A stretch of 64,000 nucleotides of DNA from JAAXHV01 sp965207165 (GTDB lineage: Bacteria > Pseudomonadota > Gammaproteobacteria > Eutrophobiales > Eutrophobiaceae): positions 1,302,001 through 1,366,000 of the forward strand of contig OZ242265.1 of NCBI GenBank assembly GCA_965207165.1. Reading direction: 5' to 3'. The notes beneath the pieces are model-generated. The model saw nothing but the letters and a program-made list of their open reading frames with translations. It did not search any database and was not told the origin of the DNA. The translations under genes and the position numbers were made by a program. Shown in pieces: positions 26,276 to 34,071 of this stretch. Within the stretch, counting starts at the first letter, position 1; each line of letters opens with the position of its first letter.

Positions 26276-26410
26276 GCGCGAACAGTCATAGTCGAGTATC
26301 CATCCATGGACCAGGCCCGCAAAATGTGGCATTCAGACGAATACAAGGAACTGAAAAAACTGCGGGAAGGCGCGGTGGACATCACCGTACTGCTGGCCGA
26401 CGGGTTATAA
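26276..26410 (+). pseudogene. DUF1330-type C-terminal remnant
   Basis: An open stretch after a stop codon encodes RTVIVEYPSMDQARKMWHSD and then EYKELKKLREGA, ending in TVLLADGL. This matches the C-terminal half of DUF1330 proteins (EFPS-A--WY-SPEY). The N-terminal half is gone and upstream frames are closed, so it is a gene fossil. Confidence 0.65.
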
Positions 26411-26474
26411 CGCGCTTCCTCGTATATGTTGTTCCGGACCCGTAGAACTCGACATTGAGGTTTTACGTCCTGGG

Positions 26475-26702
26475 TTAGTTCTCGTCATTTGATGCAGTTT
26501 TTGCGCGCCTCATCGGCTTGATCCAGCCGATATAGACATACAACCCTGCCAGCAACACTACCGTGATGACCCCGAGATTTCCGAGCATGGGATGAACTTG
26601 CAAACCCAGAAATAAAGCGAAGTAAAAAGCAATAAGGAGTGCGAACAGCACTGCTACGTGGATGAGGACCGTTAGAAGTACCCTTGCCCAATTCTGTTGC
26701 AT
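26475..26702 (-). CDS. Small two-span membrane protein
   Basis: A 75-residue protein with two hydrophobic segments (VLLTVLIHVAVLFALLIAFY with FALFLGL, then NLGVITVVLLAGLYVYIGWI) and a charged C-terminal tail (KPMRRAKTASNDEN). The pattern fits a real small inner-membrane protein; no family recognised. It is isolated, with no close neighbour on the same strand. Sequence 26703-26982 holds nothing I can name. Confidence 0.55.
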   Translation of the reverse strand: MQQNWARVLLTVLIHVAVLFALLIAFYFALFLGLQVHPMLGNLGVITVVLLAGLYVYIGWIKPMRRAKTASNDEN

Positions 26703-26982
26703 CGCTAACTCCCGTGGTTTGGTTTCTCTTTCGAGATGTGAACTATCACGTTAGATTGGTTCCATCTGTGTTTGTTCCCGCCACATCGTCGTCGAGCCGG
26801 ACTGTTCTGATACTCATGGATAGGGCCTCATGTTGATGTATTACAGTCTGTATTACAATACTTGGTGAGCTGTCACGCAGGCACAGTCGGGATCTCCGGT
26901 ACCGTAATCAGTTCGCGCGGCTGGGAAGCCTACTGTGGGAAGAGGCGTTAAAACTATAAGCAACTCTGTAACTTTGAAAGAG

Positions 26983-27312
26983 TTATTTTATGGCCTGTTC
27001 TATAGACCGCTTGACGAATTCATTCAGATTGAGATTGTTTTGTTTCGCCGCGATAAGGGCATGCCTGTGCAATTCCGGACCAATCCGCACATTGAATGAA
27101 CCTTTGCAGGGCTTGGCAGGCTCCCTGCCAAGCTTTTCACAATCCAGCAGATAATCGTCCACTGCATCCTTGAAGGCATGTTCCAGTTCTTCTACATTTC
27201 GACCTTCATAGCTGACCAACGGTTCGATGAATTCCAGTTTCCCGAACAGGCAATTATCTTCTATGCTGGTTTGCGCAGAGCCGTAAAAGCCTCTGTATCT
27301 GAATAAACTCAT
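26983..27312 (-). CDS. hicB: HicB-family antitoxin
   Basis: A 109-residue antitoxin. The N-terminal partial RNase-H-like fold has the signature ISYEGR equivalent (LVSYEGRNVEELEHAFKDAV) and DDYLLDCEKLGREP; the C-terminal part KGSFNVRIGPELHRHALIAA followed by KQNNLNLNEFVKRSIEQA is a ribbon-helix-helix DNA-binding module. It neutralises HicA and represses the operon. Its start overlaps the hicA stop by ATGA. An inverted repeat upstream of hicA (27589-27607) is the likely operator. Confidence 0.9.
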   Translation of the reverse strand: MSLFRYRGFYGSAQTSIEDNCLFGKLEFIEPLVSYEGRNVEELEHAFKDAVDDYLLDCEKLGREPAKPCKGSFNVRIGPELHRHALIAAKQNNLNLNEFVKRSIEQAIK

Positions 27313-27557
27313 AACATTTTCGCTCGCGTCAGTTTGTCTACAACCAATTTAACCGCATAACGTTTCACCTGGTTGTCCGGGTGTGGCCGATGTAAATTGA
27401 TAGCATGGTTGGGGTTACCGTTATCAAATTTTACCCTTGAGCCATCTCCCTTTATCTCTTTGTAGCCAAAAGATTTCAGCAGCGTGACTAATTCATTCCA
27501 GGTTACAGACCGTTCGCCATCCAAAAATTTGGCTATTAACTTATCACGCCTTCCCAT
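27309..27557 (-). CDS. hicA: HicA-family mRNA interferase toxin
   Basis: An 82-residue toxin with the double-stranded-RNA-binding-like fold. The family pattern is clear: TWNELVTLLKSFGYKEIKGD, then GSRVKF, then AINLHRPHPDNQVKRYAVKL. The active His is in INLHRPHP (the GSH/NHxxxxH type). It cleaves mRNA when freed from HicB. It is the first gene of the pair, as usual for hicAB. Confidence 0.9.
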   Translation of the reverse strand: MGRRDKLIAKFLDGERSVTWNELVTLLKSFGYKEIKGDGSRVKFDNGNPNHAINLHRPHPDNQVKRYAVKLVVDKLTRAKML

Positions 27558-27588
27558 AGCTGAATTATACGGGAATAGAGCTTTATGT

Positions 27589-27607
27589 GCAACTATTATT
27601 TAGTTGC
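27589..27607. promoter_or_regulatory. Inverted repeat GCAACTA-ttatt-TAGTTGC, probable hicAB operator
   Basis: Perfect 7-base arms with a 5-base spacer, 32-50 bases upstream of the hicA start. A further half-like GCAACAACTA follows at 27618. HicB ribbon-helix-helix proteins bind such repeats. Confidence 0.5.
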
Positions 27608-27624
27608 TACTTATTGTGCAACAA

Positions 27625-28911
27625 CTATAAACTATGTCCCCGGTGACCCTGTCCCCGTAACCTCCCGGCCCCAGTGATCCATCTGGCTTTCTGTGTCTCT
27701 TCATGATTGAAGGCGGGGCCGTAATAATCAATTTCACTCTCCGTCATGCCTGCGTCCCTGAACAGGCTACGCCAACTCCCGTCTATCACGTCTAGCATAT
27801 CGTTCAGTGTTTGAACGGCCATGTCCTGCTCCACATCAAAAAAGGGCGCCGCTTCAATAGCCGCCTCAATGGAGGCTTCATTGCCGCTGAGTTCGCTGAT
27901 CCCGGTTTTGAGCGAACGGTGGCGTAGCGGTTGCGGATTTATGTCAAAGGCTGGTGAGAGTTGCCACCGATTATCGCCCGCATAGAGAAAGCCATGGTTT
28001 TGCAGGTGGTCGTCATTGTTAGAGACCAGTATGTAAAACAGAATGCGGCGGTATAGCTCATGCATTTGTTGTCTGGGTTCCTGGCAATGGGCAACCATCA
28101 TGTCGACAATATCGGTGTAGTAGACAGGCTCAGGGGTTTCCCGACCCATGAACGTTCTTGCAGAAATGTAGGGGACGCGCGCTTGGCGGTCCCGGTCAAA
28201 TCGGGTAATGAGTGCAACAGGGTAGTCTGTATTCCCCAATTCTATACGGGAAACAGCAGCATTGATCCCGGTGATGCCGGCAAGGTTCAGGGTCGCCACT
28301 TCGGCCCGTTCAACCGGCACCCTGTCATGCGTTGATGTAAACTTGATGATGGACAGCACACCGTTGTCATCTATATTGGATTTTGGTCTCGCCCCGCCCA
28401 GCGAGCCGACATAACCCTGCAATTCATCAAGCACCTCCTTTTCCATGGCCGAGTTCGTCTCCCAGGCATGTGCCAGCCGGCGCAGGTCCGGCAAGTCAGC
28501 AAGAACCGGTACTCGTGGTGTTGCCGTTGACAGGAAGACTCCATTCTCATCCTGAAAGCGCAAAGCGCCCGTTCTGGTAAAGTCATCCGCCCTGATGAGA
28601 TAATCAATTTCATCCGCCCCGCGGTCCATTGTCGCGTTTACCAGGGCACGCCCCCAGGAATCAGGAGACGCATCGCCAAACGGATCCGGCAGAGACAGTC
28701 TGGGCTCATCCCGGGTACCGGAACTGAAAAAAGGCGCGTCAAGTAACGGCATGGCCGGGGCAATTGCGAAGGCGTCTTTTCGTTCCAGCCATGCCGGTGA
28801 ATATCGGAACATGCTGAACTGGCGGTCACCTTCTTTTTCAAATACGAGATCACCGACCTTGACAGCATCGCTGCCCAGCACAACCTGAATGCGAACCACT
28901 CTCTTGTTCAT
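27625..28911 (-). CDS. hipA: HipA-family serine/threonine kinase toxin
   Basis: A 428-residue HipA-type toxin. The N-terminal subdomain has VGDLVFEKEGDRQFSMFRYS; the kinase part has GSLGGARPKSNI (ATP-loop), IKFTSTHDR, and the catalytic SNNDDHLQNHGFLY followed by LSPAFDINPQP. HipA phosphorylates aminoacyl-tRNA synthetases in known members. It is coupled to the upstream HipB gene by an ATGA overlap. The last residues (LRGQGHRGHSL) lie in a short sequence, GGTGACCCTGTCCCC reading type, that recurs in the window outside genes, so the native C-terminus may have been replaced. Confidence 0.9.
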   Translation of the reverse strand: MNKRVVRIQVVLGSDAVKVGDLVFEKEGDRQFSMFRYSPAWLERKDAFAIAPAMPLLDAPFFSSGTRDEPRLSLPDPFGDASPDSWGRALVNATMDRGADEIDYLIRADDFTRTGALRFQDENGVFLSTATPRVPVLADLPDLRRLAHAWETNSAMEKEVLDELQGYVGSLGGARPKSNIDDNGVLSIIKFTSTHDRVPVERAEVATLNLAGITGINAAVSRIELGNTDYPVALITRFDRDRQARVPYISARTFMGRETPEPVYYTDIVDMMVAHCQEPRQQMHELYRRILFYILVSNNDDHLQNHGFLYAGDNRWQLSPAFDINPQPLRHRSLKTGISELSGNEASIEAAIEAAPFFDVEQDMAVQTLNDMLDVIDGSWRSLFRDAGMTESEIDYYGPAFNHEETQKARWITGAGRLRGQGHRGHSL

Positions 28912-29252
28912 GGAGTGCGCTTCACCGCTGTCCGGCTCTTGTTTGCACTCGAGCGGCGAATCCGCTTCGGCAATGCTTCAATATCCATGACCAGGCCTGT
29001 ATCATCTGATGCGACATCCAGCAGGTCATGCAAGCGTCTGATTTCGCCGAAGGCCAGTAATGCCATGGCCAGCGCCTGGATAGAAACACCGGGATCACCT
29101 TTTTCAAGGCGCCTGACTGTGCCTTCAGACATACGCATCCTGGATGCCAGGTCGGAAAGCGACATGCGACGTTTACGGCGGGCGATGCTGATGTCCCTGC
29201 CTAAACGGGCTAATGTTTTATTAACTGCTATAGATTGTGGCTTATGTTTCAT
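28908..29252 (-). CDS. hipB: HipB-family XRE antitoxin
   Basis: A 114-residue antitoxin and repressor. The Xre helix-turn-helix is ISIARRKRRMSLSDLASRMR, then MSEGTVRRLEKGDPGVSIQA. The tail is basic and flexible. It pairs with HipA by overlapping start and stop. A perfect palindrome TGCTATATATAGCA lies 5 bases upstream of its start and is the likely binding site. Confidence 0.88.
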   Translation of the reverse strand: MKHKPQSIAVNKTLARLGRDISIARRKRRMSLSDLASRMRMSEGTVRRLEKGDPGVSIQALAMALLAFGEIRRLHDLLDVASDDTGLVMDIEALPKRIRRSSANKSRTAVKRTP

Positions 29253-29256
29253 AACA

Positions 29257-29270
29257 TGCTATATATAGCA
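29257..29270. promoter_or_regulatory. Palindrome TGCTATATATAGCA, probable hipBA operator
   Basis: A perfect 14-base palindrome just upstream of the hipB start, also overlapping a possible -10 (TATATA). A half copy, TGCTATAG, is inside the first codons of hipB. Confidence 0.6.
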
Positions 29271-29482
29271 GTTTATGGTTTTAATGTCAAGGCGTGCCGT
29301 GGGGAAATCGTGAGCGGCGGGTGGATCAGGTTATGGGGAGGGGGGCACACCGGGAAAATACAATTTACTGTCAATAGGCTTGTTGCGTTTATTTCGATTA
29401 TAGGCTAATATCAGTGAACTGATTTCCCAAATTAACCTACGGAATTACACATCCGAACAAGCCGTGCAGGAGAACCACCTTG

Positions 29483-29932
29483 ATGATTGAACGAGTTCAT
29501 GAGCAATTACCGGACCAGGAAACGGTACAACTGGCTCGTGCCGGCGCGTCCGATCTGGAACGGTTGTTGAGCAACCTGCCGGAATCGGACAGAGCCCGCG
29601 TCAAACTGGACGGACAGGATCTGATCCTGCCGCGTCAGGCACTCGTTCTTCTCAGGGACCTGCTGGCTGACATGGCCCAGGGGGATGCGGTCGCCATCGT
29701 ACCCCTTCATGCTGAAATGACGACACAACAGGCGGCCGATTTCCTGAATATCTCCAGACCCTACCTGATTACGCTGCTGGAGAGAGGTGAATTACGCTAT
29801 ACGAAGGTAGGCACCCACCGGCGCATCCAATTCAGGGAATTGATGGCGTACAAGGACAAAACCAGGCAACAAAGTTCAGACGCCATGGATGAACTGGTGA
29901 AGATTGCCCAGGAAAACAATCTGGGCTATTGA
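29483..29932 (+). CDS. Excisionase-like HTH antitoxin of a PIN-domain pair
   Basis: A 149-residue protein. The C-terminal half is a MerR/excisionase-type HTH: MTTQQAADFLNISRPYLITL, then LERGELRYTKVGTHRRIQF. The N-terminal part (LPRQALVLLRDLLADMAQGD) is a helical dimer region. Proteins of this build are antitoxins of PIN-domain toxins. Its stop overlaps the ATG of the PIN gene by one base. GGAG lies about 8 bases upstream of the start. Confidence 0.82.
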   Translation: MIERVHEQLPDQETVQLARAGASDLERLLSNLPESDRARVKLDGQDLILPRQALVLLRDLLADMAQGDAVAIVPLHAEMTTQQAADFLNISRPYLITLLERGELRYTKVGTHRRIQFRELMAYKDKTRQQSSDAMDELVKIAQENNLGY

Positions 29933-30351
29933 TGGGTTTTGTTGTTGTCTATGATGCGTGCGTGCTCTATCCCGCGCCGGTCAGGGACTTGCTTATGGAG
30001 ATTACCATCTCAGACCTGGTGCAGGCCAAATGGACGGAGCGCATTCACCAGGAGTGGATGACCAGTCTGCTAAAGGACCGCCCGGAGATCAAGGAGCGCA
30101 TTCAACAGACACGAAGGCTGATGGACACCGCCATCCCCGATGCCCTGGTCACGCATTACGAATCACTGATTGACGGCATAACCCTGCCGGACCCCAGGGA
30201 CCGTCATGTAGTGGCAGCGGCCGTCAAGTGCAGCGCCCAGATGATTGTCAGCGCAAACCTGAAGGACTCCCCGCAGGACCGCCTGGCGCCTTACGGTTTG
30301 GAAGCAGTTCATCCTGATCAATTTCAACCACAACGAGCTGCCTGGGGATGA
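29932..30351 (+). CDS. PIN-domain toxin
   Basis: A 139-residue PIN RNase. The first acidic residue is in VVVYDACVLYPAPVRDLLM; the second set is in LPDPRDRHVVAAAVKCSAQM with IVSANLKD at the end of the core. This DxCVLYPA-DRHVVAAA pattern is a known PIN subgroup always preceded by an excisionase-like antitoxin gene, as here. It likely cuts tRNA or mRNA. It lies at the right end of a run of three toxin-antitoxin pairs just outside the genomic island. Confidence 0.85.
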   Translation: MGFVVVYDACVLYPAPVRDLLMEITISDLVQAKWTERIHQEWMTSLLKDRPEIKERIQQTRRLMDTAIPDALVTHYESLIDGITLPDPRDRHVVAAAVKCSAQMIVSANLKDSPQDRLAPYGLEAVHPDQFQPQRAAWG

Positions 30352-30479
30352 ATTGCTAAGCGCCGGATGGATCAGTTGCAGGGGGCAGGTCAGCTACGGG
30401 CAGACCGGCTTATGCCCGGACCATAGAACCGGGGCGCATTACATCCTGAACCGAGTAGCCAAGCGGGAGACACCTATCC

Positions 30480-30863
30480 ATGCCTGACGAAGCGAGACAG
30501 ATTAAAGCGATCACGGAAGAACTGGAACGGTTCACCGAGAGCGCCGTTACTGAAATCACCCTGGAAGTAGCGCAAGGATTGAAGCAATCAACCCCACAAG
30601 ATACCGGCTATGCCCGCGCCAACTGGATTATCGACGATCAGCCTGTCCCTGAACCTGTAGGGGAACACGGCAACCCTGAAAAAGCTGCCGCGTTACAGGC
30701 AAGCCAAGAGGCGCATATCCTGGGATACAAGCTGGAACAGGGGCCGGTCTATATCAGCAATTCGACCCCGTATATCAACCTGATTACAACTGCGGTTAGT
30801 ATCGTTCTTTCGATATCCAGGGCCATCACCCGGATAGAAATATCTGGACCGCGGCGGCGATAG
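30480..30863 (+). pseudogene. Phage HK97 gp10-like fragment with altered C-terminus
   Basis: The first 100 residues (EVAQGLKQSTPQDTGYARAN, then LEQGPVYISNSTPYIN) match the tail-completion/gp10-like family, where PVDTGRAR and VYISNNxPYIxRLNxG are conserved. The expected RLNEG-S-QAP end is missing and replaced by an unrelated 25-residue run, so the gene was cut. It is a lone phage relic between the PIN toxin and the island border. Confidence 0.55.
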
Positions 30864-30930
30864 CCGAATCCCTGTATTGATCAGCCTGACCCTGTTTCCC
30901 GTTGCCAGCAGTAGTGATCTGAGGGGCTTA

Positions 30931-31422
30931 TCAGTAGACGAATACAAAAAGGAACGCAATCATACAGAGTGCTAAACCAACACCAAATGATGTCATGGAA
31001 TATCTAATAAATTTGTCTGCCAGTGCAGTATTGTTGGTGCGCAAATCAATCCAGGTTTGCACTATCTTCATGTAATCTTTTCTCAACTCACTAGATAAAC
31101 TAGCCTGGCCAAGGGCCTTTTCTCGGCTATCTTTAAATTGTAAATCGGAATATTCCTTGTTGTAACCTCTGTCAATCGCTACTGTTCCAAACAGTACACC
31201 GAAACCGAACGCACCAACACCCATAGTCAAGAAGAAGACTACCCAATCCAATTCCAAATTCGACGACAATATACTGCCTATTAAGGTCAATATAGCTATC
31301 GAAGCAGCCCCATTTATTATTATTAAAGACTTGAATATTAGTTGAAAAAGGTCGATGACCCTGTCGTACTGCGATGAACTCTCATTGTTCTCTGATTGTT
31401 CATCTGTCATATCTGTTGTCAT
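30931..31422 (-). CDS. Membrane protein of unknown function
   Basis: A 163-residue protein with three or four membrane spans: LIIINGAASIAILTLIGSIL, WVVFFLTMGVGAFGFGVLFG and a C-terminal SFGVGLALCMIAFLFVFVY. The N-terminus is acidic and polar (DMTDEQSENNESSSQYD). No family recognised. It is AT-richer than the genes to its left and stands 150 bases left of the probable island end at 31574, so it may belong to an older mobile segment. Confidence 0.6.
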   Translation of the reverse strand: MTTDMTDEQSENNESSSQYDRVIDLFQLIFKSLIIINGAASIAILTLIGSILSSNLELDWVVFFLTMGVGAFGFGVLFGTVAIDRGYNKEYSDLQFKDSREKALGQASLSSELRKDYMKIVQTWIDLRTNNTALADKFIRYSMTSFGVGLALCMIAFLFVFVY

Positions 31423-31573
31423 ATTGTTCTATTAACTTTTATTGCCCTTTAATTGCCCGTTATTGTTTCAGTTTGTCTAGTTAAATCTTACGCACAAAGT
31501 AACATACAGGCACACTTTTAACTATAGATAATCATTTTTTCTTTCTATTAATCAATCACTTACAAAAATCGTA

Positions 31574-31594
31574 TGGCGGAGAGGGTGGGAATCG
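31574..31594. repeat. Probable attachment site (distal), copy of tRNA-Ser 3' end
   Basis: TGGCGGAGAGGGTGGGA followed by ATCG matches the 3' end of the tRNA-Ser at 60712-60732 in 20 of 21 positions (A for T) and in the same orientation. Direct repeats of a tRNA 3' end at the far end of an element with an integrase next to the tRNA are the hallmark of tRNA-targeted islands. The rest of 31423-31905 is AT-rich and without a gene. Confidence 0.7.
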
Positions 31595-31905
31595 TACAAA
31601 CCATATATCTTTTTGATATTTAAAGATTTATATCAAAGGCTATAAACACATACCATCAGAAAAACCAACGGGGTTTCTCAGTAAAATATGGAATATTTGG
31701 GAAGAGTACCAGATGTTACAGCAACCTTAATGCCAGATAGCGCAAAAGCTGTACCGGGGGATAGCATTCGTTTATGCTCATGATCCCATATCTTCAAGAA
31801 ATGAAGTCTCCAGAAAGCCGAAGTGGTTGAACTGTAGGCAAGGGAATTAGCATTCATTTCGTATCTGCGTATTCTTTAGTCGATATGTCTAATAATCAAT
31901 TGACA

Positions 31906-32406
31906 TCAGGAGCGAATCTGGGCGTTATTTGTTACTGTCTCTTCCTGAAATCGTGTCATTAATGTGGAGAGACTTCCAGTCAAGTTATAGTAGTTATCAA
32001 TGGCACGGTTCAGCATGTCTTTCGCCTCGGCTCGCGCATCAAATTCTAAAACTCTTGGCTTGTCAGGTGACCAATGCTTCATGGCGTTACGCGCTGCATT
32101 TGCCAGCTCGGAAACTTCACTATCCTTAAGATCTTGACTGTAGAGCACTTCATGAACCGCTCCGGCAGCTTTCTTGAGAGAATTCAATGAATTTTCGCCG
32201 CTACAAACGATTAGTAGTTTTCCCAAAATTTCTTCTGCAGCCCCTGCCAATGTGATTACGGAATAGTAATCTTCTCCTTCAAAATACAAACGAACAGCGG
32301 TGTCGAGTTGTCTGAGTGCTATAGACTGGACATCATGCTCCATCTCGACCACCACATGGTACCTTAGAATTGCCAGAAGAAATTTTCTTTTCGTGGATAC
32401 ATCCAA
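31906..32406 (-). CDS. HEPN-like hypothetical protein
   Basis: A 166-residue helical protein (or 145 residues from ATG 32343; 32406 is a TTG). The block MEHDVQSIALRQLDTAVRLY, then YYSVITLAGAAEEILGKLL and ELANAARNAMKHW looks like a HEPN-type four-helix fold, but the catalytic RxxxxH motif is not evident: the nearest is RNAMKHW. HEPN proteins are common in defence loci. The 3' end of the truncated TPR gene overlaps its start by about 40 bases. First gene inside the island. Confidence 0.6.
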   Translation of the reverse strand: MDVSTKRKFLLAILRYHVVVEMEHDVQSIALRQLDTAVRLYFEGEDYYSVITLAGAAEEILGKLLIVCSGENSLNSLKKAAGAVHEVLYSQDLKDSEVSELANAARNAMKHWSPDKPRVLEFDARAEAKDMLNRAIDNYYNLTGSLSTLMTRFQEETVTNNAQIRS

Positions 32407-33390
32407 GGGAGCGGGGGCTTCCCAGCAAGACGACGTGCGACCAATATGAGCGCCTCAACACGTTGTGCCTCTCCATAGTAGTTCCGGGACTGGACATCGA
32501 TGCCAAGAGCCGTTTCGATTCCCATTGCTGCATATCCGGCTTCAGCCTGTAATCCAGCTATTTCGCTCAGAGTACCAATTAGTTGTGGGGCGTCATCCTC
32601 GGAGGTTGCCTTTCTTGCTACATCTAAGGTTAACTGGACCTTATCTAACAACTGTCTGGCTATCTGAGGATATCCCGCCTTCGCATGCGCGGCAGCCACC
32701 ATGCTAATGTTTCGTGAGCGGTGTAGTGCTTCATCGATGTCGCGGGTAGCTTTGAGGACGGCTTTCAGTGTCTGTCGGGCGGCTTGTCCGTCTCCCGCTC
32801 GGGCTTGCAAGACGGCAATCTCACTGAGTAGCCACACATTTCCGTCTTCCAAACCGTCGGCAATCGCCAGTGCGGCCGCGAAGTTGCCATTCTTCGCATA
32901 AACAATCGCCGAAATTATCAATGAAACAAATCCATGGGGTGTCGCGGCATCCATGGTTTGTTTTGCACCCTCGTAATCGCCCCTGGCCAATTGCCAAGGA
33001 GTAATATGTATTGCCGCCAAAGCTGCCAATGAACCAACTCTACTAAGTTCATCGTCATCAAGTTCGGAAGGATCAATACTCATCACTATCTTGATGGCAT
33101 TTGCATAGTCGCCTCCTTTTGCCTGCATGTTGGCAATGGCTAGTAGAGCGCGGACGCGCAAATTGTAATCATTAATACTCAACGCTGCCTTCATAGCGCT
33201 TGCATTATCTTCGGCTTCAGCCTGTGCTTGGGCGATTTCTGCCAAAGCAGCCATGTAGTCATAGCGATAAAAATAATCGTCATCGTCATCTCCTTCGTCT
33301 ATAAGGGAGACGATTTCGATAGCCTTCCGAATCTGGCCTGATTGAGCGAATGTAGCCGCGAGGTAGCCTGGCGCTGAGTTGCAAGACGGA
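32364..33390 (-). pseudogene. Tetratricopeptide-like repeat protein, 5' end lost to an IS3 remnant
   Basis: The readable part (about 340 residues) consists of repeated 30-40 residue helical units such as ARGDYEGAKQTMDAA, KNGNFAAALAIADGL, ARAGDGQAARQTLKAV and AEAGYAAMGIETALGI, typical of TPR/alpha-alpha solenoids with an Ala-Lys-Gly bias. The frame stays open to 33515, but beyond about 33390 it reads the antisense of an IS3-type transposase, so the true N-terminus (probably a signal peptide and more repeats) is gone. It overlaps the HEPN-like gene by about 40 bases at its end. Confidence 0.7.
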
Positions 33391-33399
33391 TGTGACTGG

Positions 33400-33836
33400 T
33401 CTGATGCACGGTGGTGATGGACTGGTATGCCCGTCGTGTGCTGTCTCATCGGGTCTCTATCAGCATGGATGCACAGTTTTGCCTGGATGCGCTTGAACAG
33501 GCCATCAGGGAACACGGGCCGCCGGCGATCATGAATACCGACAAGGGCAGCCAGTTTACCAGCCTGGCCTTTACCCGGTATCTATCCGACAACGGTATCC
33601 GGATCAGCATGGATGGCAAGGGGGCCTGGCGGGACAATGTCGTTGTTGAGCGCCTCTGGCGCACGGTGAAATACGAGCACGTGTATCTGCATGCGTATGA
33701 ATCGACCCGTGACGCAACATCGAAGATCGCCCATTACTTTACCTTTTACAATCAACGCCGGCCACACTCAACACTTGACCGGCAAACACCGGATCAGGTT
33801 TACTTTAACTCGCTGCCTTCACAGGAGGCGGCATAA
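33400..33836 (+). pseudogene. IS3-family transposase OrfB, C-terminal fragment
   Basis: About 141 residues of the integrase core: VVMDWYARRVLSHRVS, NTDKGSQFTS (the second Asp), AWRDNVVVERLWRTVKYE (the Glu) and YNQRRPHSTLDRQTPDQVYF. The N-terminal third with the first Asp is missing, and an in-frame stop closes the sequence upstream. It is joined directly to the truncated TPR gene on the other strand. Confidence 0.85.
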
Positions 33837-34071
33837 CAGGGGCTGCGGATCCACTTAAGAAATGAAAAAAGTTGTTCAGATAACCGGGGCCACCTCTTAA
33901 TGACTATTCCAACACCTAGCCACAATACTTGAGTTCATACATTAAGCAACACCTTCAATCCAACTCATCATGACTACTTCATCTATAATGCCCCATAGTT
34001 CCGTTGTACAGCTATCTATCGCCTGAAGATGAAAAATATATTGACCCTAGGGATTCTAAGTGGAGTTGTCC

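Noticed and set aside
31574..31594. A second tRNA gene
   Set aside because: Only the last 21 bases of a serine tRNA are present; no anticodon arm follows.
33391..33515. N-terminal extension of the TPR-like gene
   Set aside because: Antisense of a transposase integrase core.
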